Assembly: GCA_004556745.1 (NCBI GenBank)
Contig: SFFY01000005.1
Coordinates: 1-64,000, forward strand
Length of the DNA stretch: 64,000 nt
Direction of reading: 5' to 3'
DNA from: Bacteroidales bacterium
Lineage (GTDB): Bacteria; Bacteroidota; Bacteroidia; Bacteroidales; Bacteroidaceae
In this document: piece by piece, positions 16,594 to 25,210 of the stretch
Numbering within the stretch: the stretch's first letter is position 1
Layout: the number at the start of each line of letters is the position of its first letter
Notes under the pieces: model-generated
What the model was told of the DNA's origin: nothing
The model's database searches: none
Seen by the model: only the letters and a program-made list of their open reading frames with translations
Position numbers and translations under genes: made by a program

Positions 16594-17085
16594 ATGGAAG
16601 GAAATCAGATAAATCCCGAATATGAGGCACGCGTGGGGCGTGCGGTCGCTTATTTCAAAGAGGGTTATAACTGCTCGCAAAGCGTAGTTGCGGCTTTCGC
16701 CGACCTCTTTGGCTACACCCCAGAACAGGCGTTCAGGATGGCGGCATCGTTCGGCGGCGGCATCGGGCGCATGAGGCAGACCTGCGGCGCGGCTTGCGGC
16801 ATGTTTCTGCTGGCAGGCTTGGACACGGGCAGCACGCGCGGTGACGACCGCGAGGGTAAGGCGCACAATTACGCCGTGGTGCAGCAACTCGCTGAGCAGT
16901 TCCGACAGGAAAACGGCTCGCTCATCTGCGCCGAACTGCTCGGTCTGAAAAAGCCCGAAGGAACGCACGAACCCGAAGCACGCACCGCCGCCTATTATCA
17001 GAAGCGCCCCTGCGCCATGATGGTGGAAACGGCGGCACGACTCTTTGCCCGGTATCTGTCAGAGAGTAAACAAGTAGACGAGTAA
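16594..17085 (+). CDS. C_GCAxxG_C_C family protein
   Basis: The cysteine pattern defines the family: NCSQSVVAAF near residue 28, TCGAACGMFLLAGL near 64-77, then lone cysteines in SLICAELLG and RPCAMMVETAARLF. Members are small cytoplasmic proteins thought to bind a metal or take part in redox chemistry; no reaction is established. Length (163) is normal. The last residues, SKQVDE, and the stop codon are encoded by the beginning of a type IV octamer tract, so the repeat has become part of the coding sequence. Confidence 0.85.
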   Translation: MEGNQINPEYEARVGRAVAYFKEGYNCSQSVVAAFADLFGYTPEQAFRMAASFGGGIGRMRQTCGAACGMFLLAGLDTGSTRGDDREGKAHNYAVVQQLAEQFRQENGSLICAELLGLKKPEGTHEPEARTAAYYQKRPCAMMVETAARLFARYLSESKQVDE

Positions 17086-17116
17086 ACGAGTTAACAAGTA
17101 AACAAGTAAACGAGTT
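17065..17116. repeat. type IV octamer tract overlapping a gene end
   Basis: Six 8-bp units (AGTAAACA, AGTAGACG, AGTAAACG and variants) run from the last codons of the C_GCAxxG gene to 22 bp before the glycosyltransferase ATG. Confidence 0.8.
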
Positions 17117-17137
17117 TATAAGTATTGGAGAAAGCGA

Positions 17138-18247
17138 ATGAAAATCCTGCTTTTAGGAGAATATAGCAACGTACACACTACTCTTGCCAAGGGTCTGCGT
17201 GTGCTTGGGCACGAGGTGACGGTAGCGTCCGACGGCGACGGGTGGAAAGATTATCCGCGCGACGTGGACTTGCGCCGCCCCTCGCTCGGCGCACTCTCTT
17301 CCGCCGCCTACTTCTGCCGCTTAATCAAGCAGTTCCGCCAGTTTCGCGGCTACGACATCGTGCAACTGATTAACCCCATATTCTTGCCGCTCAGAGCAGA
17401 ACGTATGGGCGTTTTCTATAAATATCTGCGCCGCCACAACCGCCGCATCGTGCTCGGCGCGTTCGGTATGGACCATTATTATGTAAAGGCCTGCCTCGAC
17501 TGCAAGACGTTCCGCTACAGCGATTTCAATTTCGGCAACACCATACGACATTCCGAGGAGAATGACATCTTCGTGCGCGATTGGCTCAACGGCAGCAAGG
17601 GACGGCTGCACGAGCAGATGGCAGCCGATTGCGACGCCATCGTGTCGGGTCTTTACGAATACCATGCCGCGCTGAAAGCCTGCGGCGTGACGGAAAAAGT
17701 ACGCTTTATTCCCTTCCCCATAGAACTGCCCGAACGCGCCACGGCCCGCAAGCACGTGCCGGGCGAAGCCGTGCGCTTCTTTATCGGCATACAGCAAAGC
17801 CGTTCGGAATATAAGGGCACGGACATTATGTACCGCGCCCTGAAAAGGGTGGGGGAGCGATACCCCGAGGGATGCAGCATCGATGCCGTTTTCTCCGTGC
17901 CGTTTGGTGAATACGTGGAGCGCATGAACGCGGGCAACGTGATCCTCGACCAACTCTACTCATACACGCCGGCGATGAACGCGCTCGAAGCAATGGCAAA
18001 GGGTTTGGTCGTTGTGGGCGGCGGAGAGCCGGAGAATTATGATATTTTGGGCGAAAAGGAACTGCGGCCGATTATCAATGTGCAGCCCGACGAGGAGGAC
18101 GTTTACCGACAGTTGTGCCGCCTTGTAGAAAGGCGCGATGAACTTCTGCCGCGTCTCTCGGCGGAAAGCCGCGAATATATCCGCCGGCACCACGAATACG
18201 TGACGGTGGCAAGGAGATACGAAGAATTATATAAAGAGATATTATAG
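17138..18247 (+). CDS. glycosyltransferase, GT-B fold (family 4-like)
   Basis: The protein opens with MKILLLGEYSNVHTTLAKGL and GHEVTVASDGDGWKDY, a Rossmann start with the donor-side loop of GT4-like enzymes. The C-terminal half has a second Rossmann unit with NAGNVILDQLYSYTPAMNALEAMAKGLVVVGGGEPE near residues 265-300; this is the nucleotide-sugar binding region with the conserved glutamate (E in ALEAMAKG). No membrane segment is present. Donor and acceptor cannot be told, and no other glycan genes are adjacent. The 369-residue length is normal. A perfect palindrome immediately follows the stop. Confidence 0.8.
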   Translation: MKILLLGEYSNVHTTLAKGLRVLGHEVTVASDGDGWKDYPRDVDLRRPSLGALSSAAYFCRLIKQFRQFRGYDIVQLINPIFLPLRAERMGVFYKYLRRHNRRIVLGAFGMDHYYVKACLDCKTFRYSDFNFGNTIRHSEENDIFVRDWLNGSKGRLHEQMAADCDAIVSGLYEYHAALKACGVTEKVRFIPFPIELPERATARKHVPGEAVRFFIGIQQSRSEYKGTDIMYRALKRVGERYPEGCSIDAVFSVPFGEYVERMNAGNVILDQLYSYTPAMNALEAMAKGLVVVGGGEPENYDILGEKELRPIINVQPDEEDVYRQLCRLVERRDELLPRLSAESREYIRRHHEYVTVARRYEELYKEIL

Positions 18248-18275
18248 AAAAGGGGCGCAACGTTGCGCCCCTTTT
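18248..18275. terminator. bidirectional terminator, perfect 28-bp palindrome
   Basis: A run of AAAAGGGGCGCAAC followed directly by its exact complement GTTGCGCCCCTTTT. It separates two convergent genes and has A/T runs on both sides, so it can work in both directions. Confidence 0.9.
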
Positions 18276-18276
18276 C

Positions 18277-19164
18277 TTATGCCTTTCGGCCTCTCGTATA
18301 GATAATGATGACGACGGCTGGAATGATGAGGGCGATGCCCGTGCAGATGTTCCAAGTGAGGCTCTCGCTGAGGAACAGGCAGCCGAGCGCCACGGCGGTG
18401 AGCGGCTCGAGCGCGCCGAGCACGGCGGTCATCGTGGAACCGATGCGTTTCACGGCCGCCACGAGGCAGAGGTTGGTGACGACGGTGCAGACAAGGCCGA
18501 GCGTCAGCAGGTTAGTGGCTTGAAGCGAGGTGGTGACGGGCTGGAAATCGTTTTGGCGCAACGCCTCGGCTGCAAAGATGAATGCCCCGATGCCCATCAC
18601 GTAAAACGTAAGTTTCAATCCGTCCATATCGCGTACGCGGCTGCGGTTCACTCTAATCAGGTAGAGCGAGTAACACAGGGCGGAAATCAATTCTATCACC
18701 ACGCCCCGTATATTTGTTTCGCCATCAGGCTGCCACGAGAGCAGGGCCACGCCCGCCACTGCCATAAGCACCGCCAGAATAGTCGATAGTTTGCGGGCCT
18801 CATGATAGAACACAATCATGATGAGCGTGGTCATTACGGGATACATGAAGTGGAGCGTCGTGGCCGCGCCCGAAGACATATAATTATATCCGTCGATGAG
18901 GAAAAGCGCAGAACCGTCGGAGAGGAAAGCCAGATACGTGAGCGTTACGAGTTCGCCGCGCGTAATCTTGAAACTCCTTTTCATCGCCACCATCACCACG
19001 GCGATGACGAGCGCGGCGAAGATGAAGCGGTAGAAGAGAATGGAGGCATCGCTCAGATGGTCGGCTGCCGCGCCTTCTTTCATAGGCACGGTGAAGAGGG
19101 GAATAAGGCCGTAGCACACGGCGGCTATCAGACCGAAAATAATACCTTTTACGTGAGAGGGCAT
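18277..19164 (-). CDS. DMT-superfamily (EamA) transporter
   Basis: A 295-residue inner-membrane protein with about ten hydrophobic segments in two EamA repeats, starting IIFGLIAAVCYGLIPLFTVP and ending GIALIIPAVVIIIYTRGRKA. The family exports metabolites such as amino acids; the substrate cannot be inferred from sequence. It is the last gene of a minus-strand operon and starts 3 bp after the nitroreductase stop. Confidence 0.85.
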   Translation of the reverse strand: MPSHVKGIIFGLIAAVCYGLIPLFTVPMKEGAAADHLSDASILFYRFIFAALVIAVVMVAMKRSFKITRGELVTLTYLAFLSDGSALFLIDGYNYMSSGAATTLHFMYPVMTTLIMIVFYHEARKLSTILAVLMAVAGVALLSWQPDGETNIRGVVIELISALCYSLYLIRVNRSRVRDMDGLKLTFYVMGIGAFIFAAEALRQNDFQPVTTSLQATNLLTLGLVCTVVTNLCLVAAVKRIGSTMTAVLGALEPLTAVALGCLFLSESLTWNICTGIALIIPAVVIIIYTRGRKA

Positions 19165-19167
19165 AAC

Positions 19168-19809
19168 TTACCAACCGTTATAGTGAATATTGTCTTCGTT
19201 GAATTTATCCTTAGGCTGCGGGTCGCCTTTCGGGTGACCGACGGGCACGAGCGCAAGGGGCACGACCTCCTCGGGCAGTCTAAGGGCGTTTTTCACGGCT
19301 GCCACACGCTCCTCATACGGATAAACGCCCGTCCACACGGCACCCAGTCCGAGGGCTTCGGCGGCAAGGAGTAGGTTTTCGGTGGCTGCTGAGCAGTCGA
19401 ACGTCCAGTTTTTCGAGGGATTGCCCTTATCGTCCGTCACGGAAAGGTCGCCGCAAATGGCAATGGCGGCCTGCGCCTCGCGCAGCATCTTGGCGTAGGG
19501 CAGGCTATCGGCCAAAGCCGCCATGGCTGCCTTGTCGTCGACCACTACAAATTTCCACGGACGCATGTCCCGCCCGGTGGGGGCAGCCATTGCAGCACGG
19601 AGGAGCGTGTCGAGCTGGGAGCGGCGCACAGGCTGGTCGGTGTAGCTGCGCACGCTTTTGCGCGAAAGAATATTTTCGAGCACGATGTCCGCCTTTCGGT
19701 TTTCGGCGACGGGTTCTTCGCCCGTGCCGCGCAGGGCAACGAGCTGCACAAGTGCCGCCAGCAGGGCAATGGCGAGCACGAGGGACACAATTTTATATTT
19801 ATTGAACAT
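19168..19809 (-). CDS. membrane-anchored nitroreductase-family protein
   Basis: Residues 7-26 (IVSLVLAIALLAALVQLVAL) form a membrane anchor or signal, unusual for this normally soluble FMN-dependent family. The nitroreductase core follows: SRKSVRSYTDQPV near residue 50 (FMN phosphate binding), MAAPTGRDMRPWKFVVV near 75-92, and LGLGAVWTGVYPYEERV near 155. A location on the outer face of the inner membrane next to the FMN-binding iron-sulfur membrane protein encoded 12 bp upstream is inferred. The substrate is unknown. Confidence 0.85.
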   Translation of the reverse strand: MFNKYKIVSLVLAIALLAALVQLVALRGTGEEPVAENRKADIVLENILSRKSVRSYTDQPVRRSQLDTLLRAAMAAPTGRDMRPWKFVVVDDKAAMAALADSLPYAKMLREAQAAIAICGDLSVTDDKGNPSKNWTFDCSAATENLLLAAEALGLGAVWTGVYPYEERVAAVKNALRLPEEVVPLALVPVGHPKGDPQPKDKFNEDNIHYNGW

Positions 19810-19821
19810 AGGGGTAAGGAT

Positions 19822-21024
19822 TTATTTGTGAGGATTTTTCTTTTTCGAGGAAGTTTCGGCGAGGCTAAGCAGTTCGCCCACGGGGCAGAACGTGTGGCAC
19901 CACAGGCGCGGCACAAACAGTCCCGTCACTACGAACGCGCCGGCAAGCATAAGGACTGCGGGCGAGGCGTTGGTGAAGATGAAGGCCGAGAAGGGTTCGT
20001 AGTCGAGCAGCCACGCGCCGAAGCCCGTCCAAAGCAAGAGCAGCAGGAGCGCGAGCACAAAGGTGCGCGCCTGACCCATAACGCGCCATGCCTTTTGTCC
20101 GATTTTGATGTGCGGCAGACCGATCATAGCTGCCAGTTCTTGCAGGCTGCCAAACGGACATGCCCACAGGCAGTAGTGCTTGCCGCGCCCGAAGAGCGGC
20201 AGCAGCACGGCCACGGCGAGCATCATGACGGAAGGCAGGGCGAGAACGGGGTCAAATCCATTTGCCACGAAGCCTTTCAGCAGGGAGAGCGACAGGAACT
20301 GCCCGCACCAGAAGCCCAGCACACCCACATTGAGCAAGAGCAGCACGATGCGCAGCCATTTCTGCTTTTTCTTCATGAATGAAGCCGCGATGCCGAGTAG
20401 CAGCACCGCGCCGACGGCGATGGTTTTCGTCCAGCCTATTGCGGGCTGCGCGGTGTAGGCGGAGGCGGAGGCGTTGTAGGTGTCCACGGCGGCGCGAATG
20501 TTGGCCGTCAGGGCGCGGCTCGTGTAGGTGGCGCCTGTCACGGCATCTACCTGCGGCGATGCGCTTTCGGCCGCCTGTCCTTTCCATGCCGGGGCGATGC
20601 CTTCAAAGGCCGACCTGAAAAAGTCGGGCGTTTCGGCATTGTCGGCTGCGGCGATGCCGGCAATAACGCCGTCGGCATCAAACCACACATATACGGGCAC
20701 GGGGCCTGCAAAGCCTTCGATGTCTTTTGTAAAGGATTTGCTCGAAACGATCACGCCGCTGTCGCCTTCTGCCACGAGCCACGAAACTGAGTCTCTCGGG
20801 GTTAGGGCAATGCCTGTGGGCAGACCGAGCGCGGCAAGTTCGTCAGCCGTGGGCGCAGCTTTGGCGGCGATTTCAGCATCATCATTTTTTTTTGCAGTCG
20901 CTCCGACATCGCGTCCGAAGAGCCGCCCGCTCCAAACGGCCGCTGCTGCAAGCATCAGAAAGACAACGAGCAGCGAAAGCAGGCGTTGGAGGAAGTAAAT
21001 CAAGTTTTGTTGTTTTTGTGTCAT
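19822..21024 (-). CDS. membrane FMN-binding, 4Fe-4S protein (NosR/RnfG-like)
   Basis: Order of parts in 400 residues: N-terminal membrane segment (~13-31); extracytoplasmic FMN-binding domain (~75-180) with VDAVTGATYTSRA, whose GAT(Y)T is the covalent flavinylation motif; then about five membrane segments; and two CxxxCP half-ferredoxin motifs, CLWACPFG near residue 285 and CHTFCPVG near 380. This layout is shared with NosR/NapH-type electron carriers. With the nitroreductase and transporter it forms a three-gene operon. I infer a membrane electron-transfer unit. A run of nine T residues lies at 20885. Confidence 0.8.
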   Translation of the reverse strand: MTQKQQNLIYFLQRLLSLLVVFLMLAAAAVWSGRLFGRDVGATAKKNDDAEIAAKAAPTADELAALGLPTGIALTPRDSVSWLVAEGDSGVIVSSKSFTKDIEGFAGPVPVYVWFDADGVIAGIAAADNAETPDFFRSAFEGIAPAWKGQAAESASPQVDAVTGATYTSRALTANIRAAVDTYNASASAYTAQPAIGWTKTIAVGAVLLLGIAASFMKKKQKWLRIVLLLLNVGVLGFWCGQFLSLSLLKGFVANGFDPVLALPSVMMLAVAVLLPLFGRGKHYCLWACPFGSLQELAAMIGLPHIKIGQKAWRVMGQARTFVLALLLLLLWTGFGAWLLDYEPFSAFIFTNASPAVLMLAGAFVVTGLFVPRLWCHTFCPVGELLSLAETSSKKKNPHK

Positions 21025-21117
21025 GAGGTTAGTTTAAAAGAGATTATTGGGGATATAGTATTTATAGAAATCCAGAGGCGTCAATATTATCTTCGCATTA
21101 GTTGATATAACTGCTAA

Positions 21118-21339
21118 GTGCCTGGAAGGCACTACGGAGCGTAGCGACGGTAACCGGGTACGCAGTGCCCGGAAAGGCATGGAAAGGACGATGTGCCTGG
21201 AAGGCACTACGCCACAGGGCATGCTCTCAATACATTTCCACAGGCGTACTGCCTTCCAGGCAGTACCATTGCTTTAGTCTCTTCCGAGGACTTCGTCCCC
21301 GGTTACTATCGCTTCGCTCTGTACTGCCTTCCAGGCAGT
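21118..21339. repeat. type I palindromic repeat, complete copy
   Basis: Units TGCCTGGAAGGCA at 21119 and 21193 and TGCCTTCCAGGCA at 21250 and 21325 give the same four-armed layout and length as the 3578 copy. It sits between aroB and the redox operon, 68 bp after the aroB-side coding end is excluded. Confidence 0.85.
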
Positions 21340-21407
21340 TATTACCTGTATTAAGTTTAATTTCAAATATATCCAAAGCGTGGATTTTATCAAAATATTA
21401 AAGTTTC

Positions 21408-22463
21408 TCACCCTTCGCGCAGGAAATCAAAGGCTTCAAAGATTAAGTCTTTCTCGATGTGGCAATCGATGCGACAGTTTCCGACGCTTTCAAGCAGCGT
21501 GAAGTTGATGTGGTCGCCGGCGTTCTTCTTGTCGTGCCGCATCAGGGCGTACAGTTGCTCGTAGTCGTTGCAAGTGAAAGGGAGCGGGGCGTAGTGGTCG
21601 CGGATATAGCGCACCGTCTGCCTCATTCGCTCCGTGGGAAAACCCGCCAAGGCGGCGCTCAGCCATAGTTCGCAAATCAGTCCGAGGGCTACAGCGTGGC
21701 CGTGGAGCAGGGGAGCGGGCGATTCGAGCGCGAAACTTTCGAAGGCGTGCCCGAAGGTATGGCCGAGGTTGAGGGCTTTGCGAATGCCCTGCTCGCGCGG
21801 GTCTTCGGTAACGATGCGCTGCTTGAGCGAAACGCTTTCGCGCACCATTTCCTGCAACTCCTGAAAGTCGGGCTCCTGCCACGAGAAGTTCAGATGGCGT
21901 GCCAGCATTTCCTCGCTGCCGAGCAAGGCGTGCTTTATCATTTCAGCGTAGCCAGAAAGTAGGTTGGGGAGGTCGAGTGACCGCAACAACTCCGTGCTGA
22001 TCACCACGGCGCGGCTTTCGGCAAACGCACCTATTTCGTTTTTCAAGCCATTAAAGTTGATGCCCGTCTTTCCTCCCACCGCCGCGTCTACCATAGCGAG
22101 CAGCGTGGTCGGGACATTGACGAAACGAATGCCGCGCTTGAACGTCGCCGCTGCAAATCCGCCGAGGTCGGTCACCATGCCGCCGCCGATGCAAAGCAGG
22201 AGCGAATGGCGCGTTGCACAGCCAGCCGACAGTTGCTGCCACACGCTGGCGCAGGTTTCCAAATGCTTGTGCGCGTCGCCCCTGCCAATCACGATTTGCA
22301 GGGTGGGCAAGCCCGGCGCAATGCTTTTGAAGTCGTCGGCAAAGAGCCGTGCCGTTTCTTCGTCGAAGAGCAGGGCAACGCGGTCGGGCGAAATTTCTGC
22401 CGCCAACTTTGCCGCCGCTTCTGCGGGCTGTGACGTATATATAATATTGTGTGTCGCGTCCAT
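21408..22463 (-). CDS. aroB: 3-dehydroquinate synthase
   Basis: AroB cyclises DAHP to 3-dehydroquinate, the second step of the shikimate pathway, using NAD and a divalent metal. Visible motifs: IGGGMVTDLGGFAAATFKRGI near residue 95 (NAD binding), NVPTTLLAMVDAAVGGKTGIN near 115-135, and the metal histidine in LGHTFGHAFE near 240. I use the ATG at 22463 (351 residues); the in-frame TTG at 22472 is rejected. Length is normal. The gene is transcribed after the thioesterase gene, across a type IV hairpin. Confidence 0.95.
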   Translation of the reverse strand: MDATHNIIYTSQPAEAAAKLAAEISPDRVALLFDEETARLFADDFKSIAPGLPTLQIVIGRGDAHKHLETCASVWQQLSAGCATRHSLLLCIGGGMVTDLGGFAAATFKRGIRFVNVPTTLLAMVDAAVGGKTGINFNGLKNEIGAFAESRAVVISTELLRSLDLPNLLSGYAEMIKHALLGSEEMLARHLNFSWQEPDFQELQEMVRESVSLKQRIVTEDPREQGIRKALNLGHTFGHAFESFALESPAPLLHGHAVALGLICELWLSAALAGFPTERMRQTVRYIRDHYAPLPFTCNDYEQLYALMRHDKKNAGDHINFTLLESVGNCRIDCHIEKDLIFEAFDFLREG

Positions 22464-22478
22464 TATTGTCAAATATTA

Positions 22479-22586
22479 GTAGACGAGTTTACAAGTAAAC
22501 GAGTAGACGAGACAAGTTTCTTTTGGCTATATTTTTCTCAAGACAAACTTGTCTTGTTTACTTGTCTACTCGTTTACTTGTTTACT
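22479..22586. repeat. type IV octamer tracts arranged as a long hairpin
   Basis: The tract at 22479-22519 (AGTAGACGAGTTTACAAG...) is complementary to the tract at 22545-22586 (...CTCGTTTACTTGTTTACT), separated by about 25 bp. Together they could form a roughly 40-bp imperfect stem between aroB and the thioesterase gene. The thioesterase stop codon lies within the right tract. Confidence 0.75.
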
Positions 22587-23025
22587 GAAATTGCTCAAAT
22601 TCTTCGATTGCCTTGCGGAACTCCTCGGGAATGTCTGCCGAGACCTGCTCTTTGAGCGAGAAGCAAACCATTACTGTGCGGCACTCGCAATGAATGTCGC
22701 CCGTTTCCTCGTTCACTGCCCGCTGATGCAGCGTGAAACTCTTTTGGCCGAGGTGCGAGATGCGCGTTTCCACCACAATTTTGTCGCCGTAAAATATCGG
22801 CTTGATGAAGTCGGCGTTGATATTTGCTATAACGGGCGCAACCGTGCAATAGCGGTAGTCGAGATGCAAAACGGTGGAAAGATAGTCTTCCTTGCCGAGG
22901 TCGTAATATGAAAAGTAGGCATTATTGTTTACATGCCCGTAGCGGTCCACGTCGTTGAAGCGGATTTGGATAGGCACGCGGTGCCGGAAAAGAGCATCGG
23001 GAGTGGTGTCGATTTGAGTATGCAT
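22582..23025 (-). CDS. acyl-CoA thioesterase (4HBT hotdog family)
   Basis: A 147-residue hotdog-fold protein. The family active-site region is RFNDVDRYGHVNNNAYFSYYD near residues 22-42, with the catalytic aspartate in DVDRYGHVNN, followed by INADFIKPIFYGDKIVVET. Such proteins hydrolyse acyl-CoA thioesters; chain preference is unknown. It lies upstream of aroB on the same strand. Confidence 0.85.
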   Translation of the reverse strand: MHTQIDTTPDALFRHRVPIQIRFNDVDRYGHVNNNAYFSYYDLGKEDYLSTVLHLDYRYCTVAPVIANINADFIKPIFYGDKIVVETRISHLGQKSFTLHQRAVNEETGDIHCECRTVMVCFSLKEQVSADIPEEFRKAIEEFEQFQ

Positions 23026-23090
23026 AGTCTTTGTTATCGTATTGTTGGAATGAACGGCAAATAAAATTGTGTGTTGAATTAGTTGATAGG

Positions 23091-23325
23091 TTATCTTGCA
23101 CTGCGGGCGTATAAAATACGCCCAGTTGTCTCTGTTGTCGTCATATTAAGCGCATAATTCTTCGACCCGGAGTTGTCTCTTGTTGTCTGTGTTGTCGTTT
23201 TTATTTTGACGACAACCGGGACAACTTTTGACAACATTAATTCCTTGTATTGTCGTTTTATTTTGACGACAACTGGGACAACTTTTTGACAACTTACAGT
23301 TGTCTTTCTGTGCGGCGTAGTTAAT
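23091..23325. repeat. type VI GACGACAAC repeat element
   Basis: Begins with TTATCTTGC and a small palindrome GGGCGTATAAAATACGCCC, then contains repeated GTTGTCGT/ACGACAAC and GGGACAACTTTTGACAAC blocks in both orientations, ending ACAGTTGTCTTTCTGTGCGGC. A co-linear copy of the same length lies at 27278. No ORF is supported in this gap. Confidence 0.8.
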
Positions 23326-23345
23326 ACTTTATTCAACTAACGCGC

Positions 23346-23621
23346 TTACATATCAAAGTAATTGCGTGCCACGGCGAGCAGCCTGCCTTCGTCGGGCACG
23401 CTTTCAAAGGAAGTTTCGTCCACGCGGCAGAGGTCGCTCACGGCATAGAGGTTTTGCTCCTCGTCCGTGCCGCAATTTTCTGAAACGGTGAACAGATGAT
23501 TGCGGGCATCGGCCACGCGAATAGCCGCGTGACAGTATTCCGCCATTTCGCCGCGCTCGCGCAGCAATGCCGTCACGAAGCGCGACAGGGCGTGGGTGAA
23601 ATCTTTTACTTCCTGGTTCAT
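23346..23621 (-). CDS. conserved hypothetical protein (91 aa)
   Basis: A soluble 91-residue protein without signal or membrane segments. It starts MNQEVKDFTHALSRFVTALLRERGEMAEYC (helical) and has a beta-like second half (HLFTVSENCGTDEEQNLYAVSDLC). I do not recognise the family. It starts 6 bp after the sdaA stop, so it is very likely in the sdaA transcript. Confidence 0.65.
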   Translation of the reverse strand: MNQEVKDFTHALSRFVTALLRERGEMAEYCHAAIRVADARNHLFTVSENCGTDEEQNLYAVSDLCRVDETSFESVPDEGRLLAVARNYFDM

Positions 23622-23627
23622 CAGATA

Positions 23628-24830
23628 TTATTTGCCATATTCGGCGGCAAGTCCGCCTTCGCTCGTTTCGCGATAAAGCGAGGGCAGGTCGTGCCCTGTC
23701 TGCTTCATCACCTCTACCGTCTTGTCGAAAGAAATGCGGTGGATGCCGTCGGCATAAGTGGCGTAGATGTTGGCATCAAGGGCGCGGGCGGCGGCGTGGG
23801 CGTTGCGCTCGATGCAGGGTATCTGTACGAGACCGCACACGGGGTCGCAGGTCATGCCGAGATGATGTTCGAGGCCCATTTCTGCGGAATATTCAATCGT
23901 GGCCAGCGTGCCACCGAATACGTAATTGGCTGCAGCGGCTGCCATGGCGCATGCCACGCCCACTTCTGCCTGGCAACCGGCTTCTGCGCCCGAGATACTG
24001 GCGCGGGTCTTGGCCACGTTGCCAATCAGGCCGGCGGTGGCCAAGGCGTGCAAGATGCGCCGCTCGGGGAAACGGCGGCTCTTTTGTATGTGGTAGAGCA
24101 CAGCGGGCACTACGCCCGATGCGCCGCACGTCGGGGCCGTGACGATTTGTCCGCCGGAGGCATTCTCCTCGCTCACTGCAAGGGCATAGGCAAACACAAG
24201 TCCGCGCGTCTGGAGATTAGAATTGTAGCCCATGGCGCGGATATAGTAGTCGGGGGCTTTGCGGCGCAGTTTGAGGCAGCCGGGCAGCACGCCCTCGTGT
24301 TCCAGTCCGCGTTCCACGGCGGCGCACATCACGCGCCACACCTCGGAGAGGTATTCCCAAATCGCCGGACCCTCGCATTCTTCTACGTATTCCCAATAGG
24401 CTTTGCCGTTCACCTCGCACCAGTGTTTGATGTCGGTAAGAGAATTGAGCGGATAAACGTCGGGCGTGTCCAGGGGACTAACCCCCTCTTCTGCCAATGC
24501 GCCGCCGCCCACACTGAACACCGTCCATGGGTCGTATGCCTCGCCTGTGTCGCCGGCGATGGCCTCGAACTTCATGCCGTTCGGGTGGAAGGGAAATACG
24601 ATTTCAGGATGCCACACAATCGTGGTGCGGTCTTCGCCCAGTACTTGCAGGATGGCGTAGTCGGTAAGGTGGCCCTTGCCCGTCGCGGCAAGGCTGCCGT
24701 AGAGCGTGACGCGGAATTGGCGTGCTTCGGGGTGACGCTCGGCATATTGCTCGGCGGCGCGGCGCGGTCCCATGGTATGGCTCGACGATGGGCCTTGGCC
24801 GATGCGGTAGAGTTCGCGGAGAGATTTCAT
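23628..24830 (-). CDS. sdaA: L-serine ammonia-lyase (iron-sulfur type)
   Basis: The enzyme deaminates L-serine to pyruvate and ammonia with a labile 4Fe-4S cluster. The beta domain starts with GPSSSHTMGPRRAAEQY near residue 13; the alpha domain carries PTCGASGVVPAV, GCQAEVG and the cluster segment CDPVCGLVQIPCIERNAHAA near residue 340. Both domains are fused in one 400-residue chain, as in most Bacteroidetes. It is followed 6 bp later by a small unknown gene and preceded by a type I repeat. Confidence 0.95.
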   Translation of the reverse strand: MKSLRELYRIGQGPSSSHTMGPRRAAEQYAERHPEARQFRVTLYGSLAATGKGHLTDYAILQVLGEDRTTIVWHPEIVFPFHPNGMKFEAIAGDTGEAYDPWTVFSVGGGALAEEGVSPLDTPDVYPLNSLTDIKHWCEVNGKAYWEYVEECEGPAIWEYLSEVWRVMCAAVERGLEHEGVLPGCLKLRRKAPDYYIRAMGYNSNLQTRGLVFAYALAVSEENASGGQIVTAPTCGASGVVPAVLYHIQKSRRFPERRILHALATAGLIGNVAKTRASISGAEAGCQAEVGVACAMAAAAANYVFGGTLATIEYSAEMGLEHHLGMTCDPVCGLVQIPCIERNAHAAARALDANIYATYADGIHRISFDKTVEVMKQTGHDLPSLYRETSEGGLAAEYGK

Positions 24831-24886
24831 GTTTTAGGGAGATGAGATGGATTTATATACTATATGTTGGTTGAATTAAGTATTAA

Positions 24887-25175
24887 GTGCCTGGAAGGCA
24901 CTACGGAGCGCAGCGACGATAACCGGGTACGAAGTGCCCGGTAGGACGATGCACGGACGATGTGCCTGGAATTTTCGTGCAAACGAGAGCAATCAAGTTT
25001 ACTTGAATTGCCGAGTGCAGCCGAAAATCTCAAAGAATAGGCACTACGCCACAGGACAGGCTCTTAAAACAATTCCACAGGCGTACTGCCTTTCAGGCAG
25101 AATCATTGCAATAGCCGCCGCCGAGGACTTCGTCCCCGGTTATCGTTGCTTCGCTCCGTACTGCCTTCCAGGCAG
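24887..25175. repeat. type I palindromic repeat interrupted by a type II insertion
   Basis: Units lie at 24888, 24963 (split), 25087 and 25162. The second unit reads TGCCTGGA (24963-24970), then 68 bp of unrelated sequence, then AGGCA (25039-25043). Removing 24971-25038 restores a normal element of about 220 bp. Confidence 0.85.
24971..25038. repeat. type II hairpin element inserted in the type I repeat
   Basis: The insert starts ATTTTCGTGCAAACGAG and contains GCAATCAAGTTTACTTGAATTGC (arms GCAATCAAG and CTTGAATTGC) and GCAGCCGAAAAT, so it folds on itself. Its reverse complement resembles 29768-29825 (ATTTTCGGCTGCGCTCGGC ... GCTTGCACGAAAAT). Confidence 0.75.
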
Positions 25176-25210
25176 ATAATACCTGCATCATATTGTCATT
25201 CGGTAGCACG

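Noticed and set aside
23496..24845. 449-codon open frame antisense to sdaA
   Set aside because: Spans two minus-strand genes and shows no domain; sdaA motifs are complete on the other strand.
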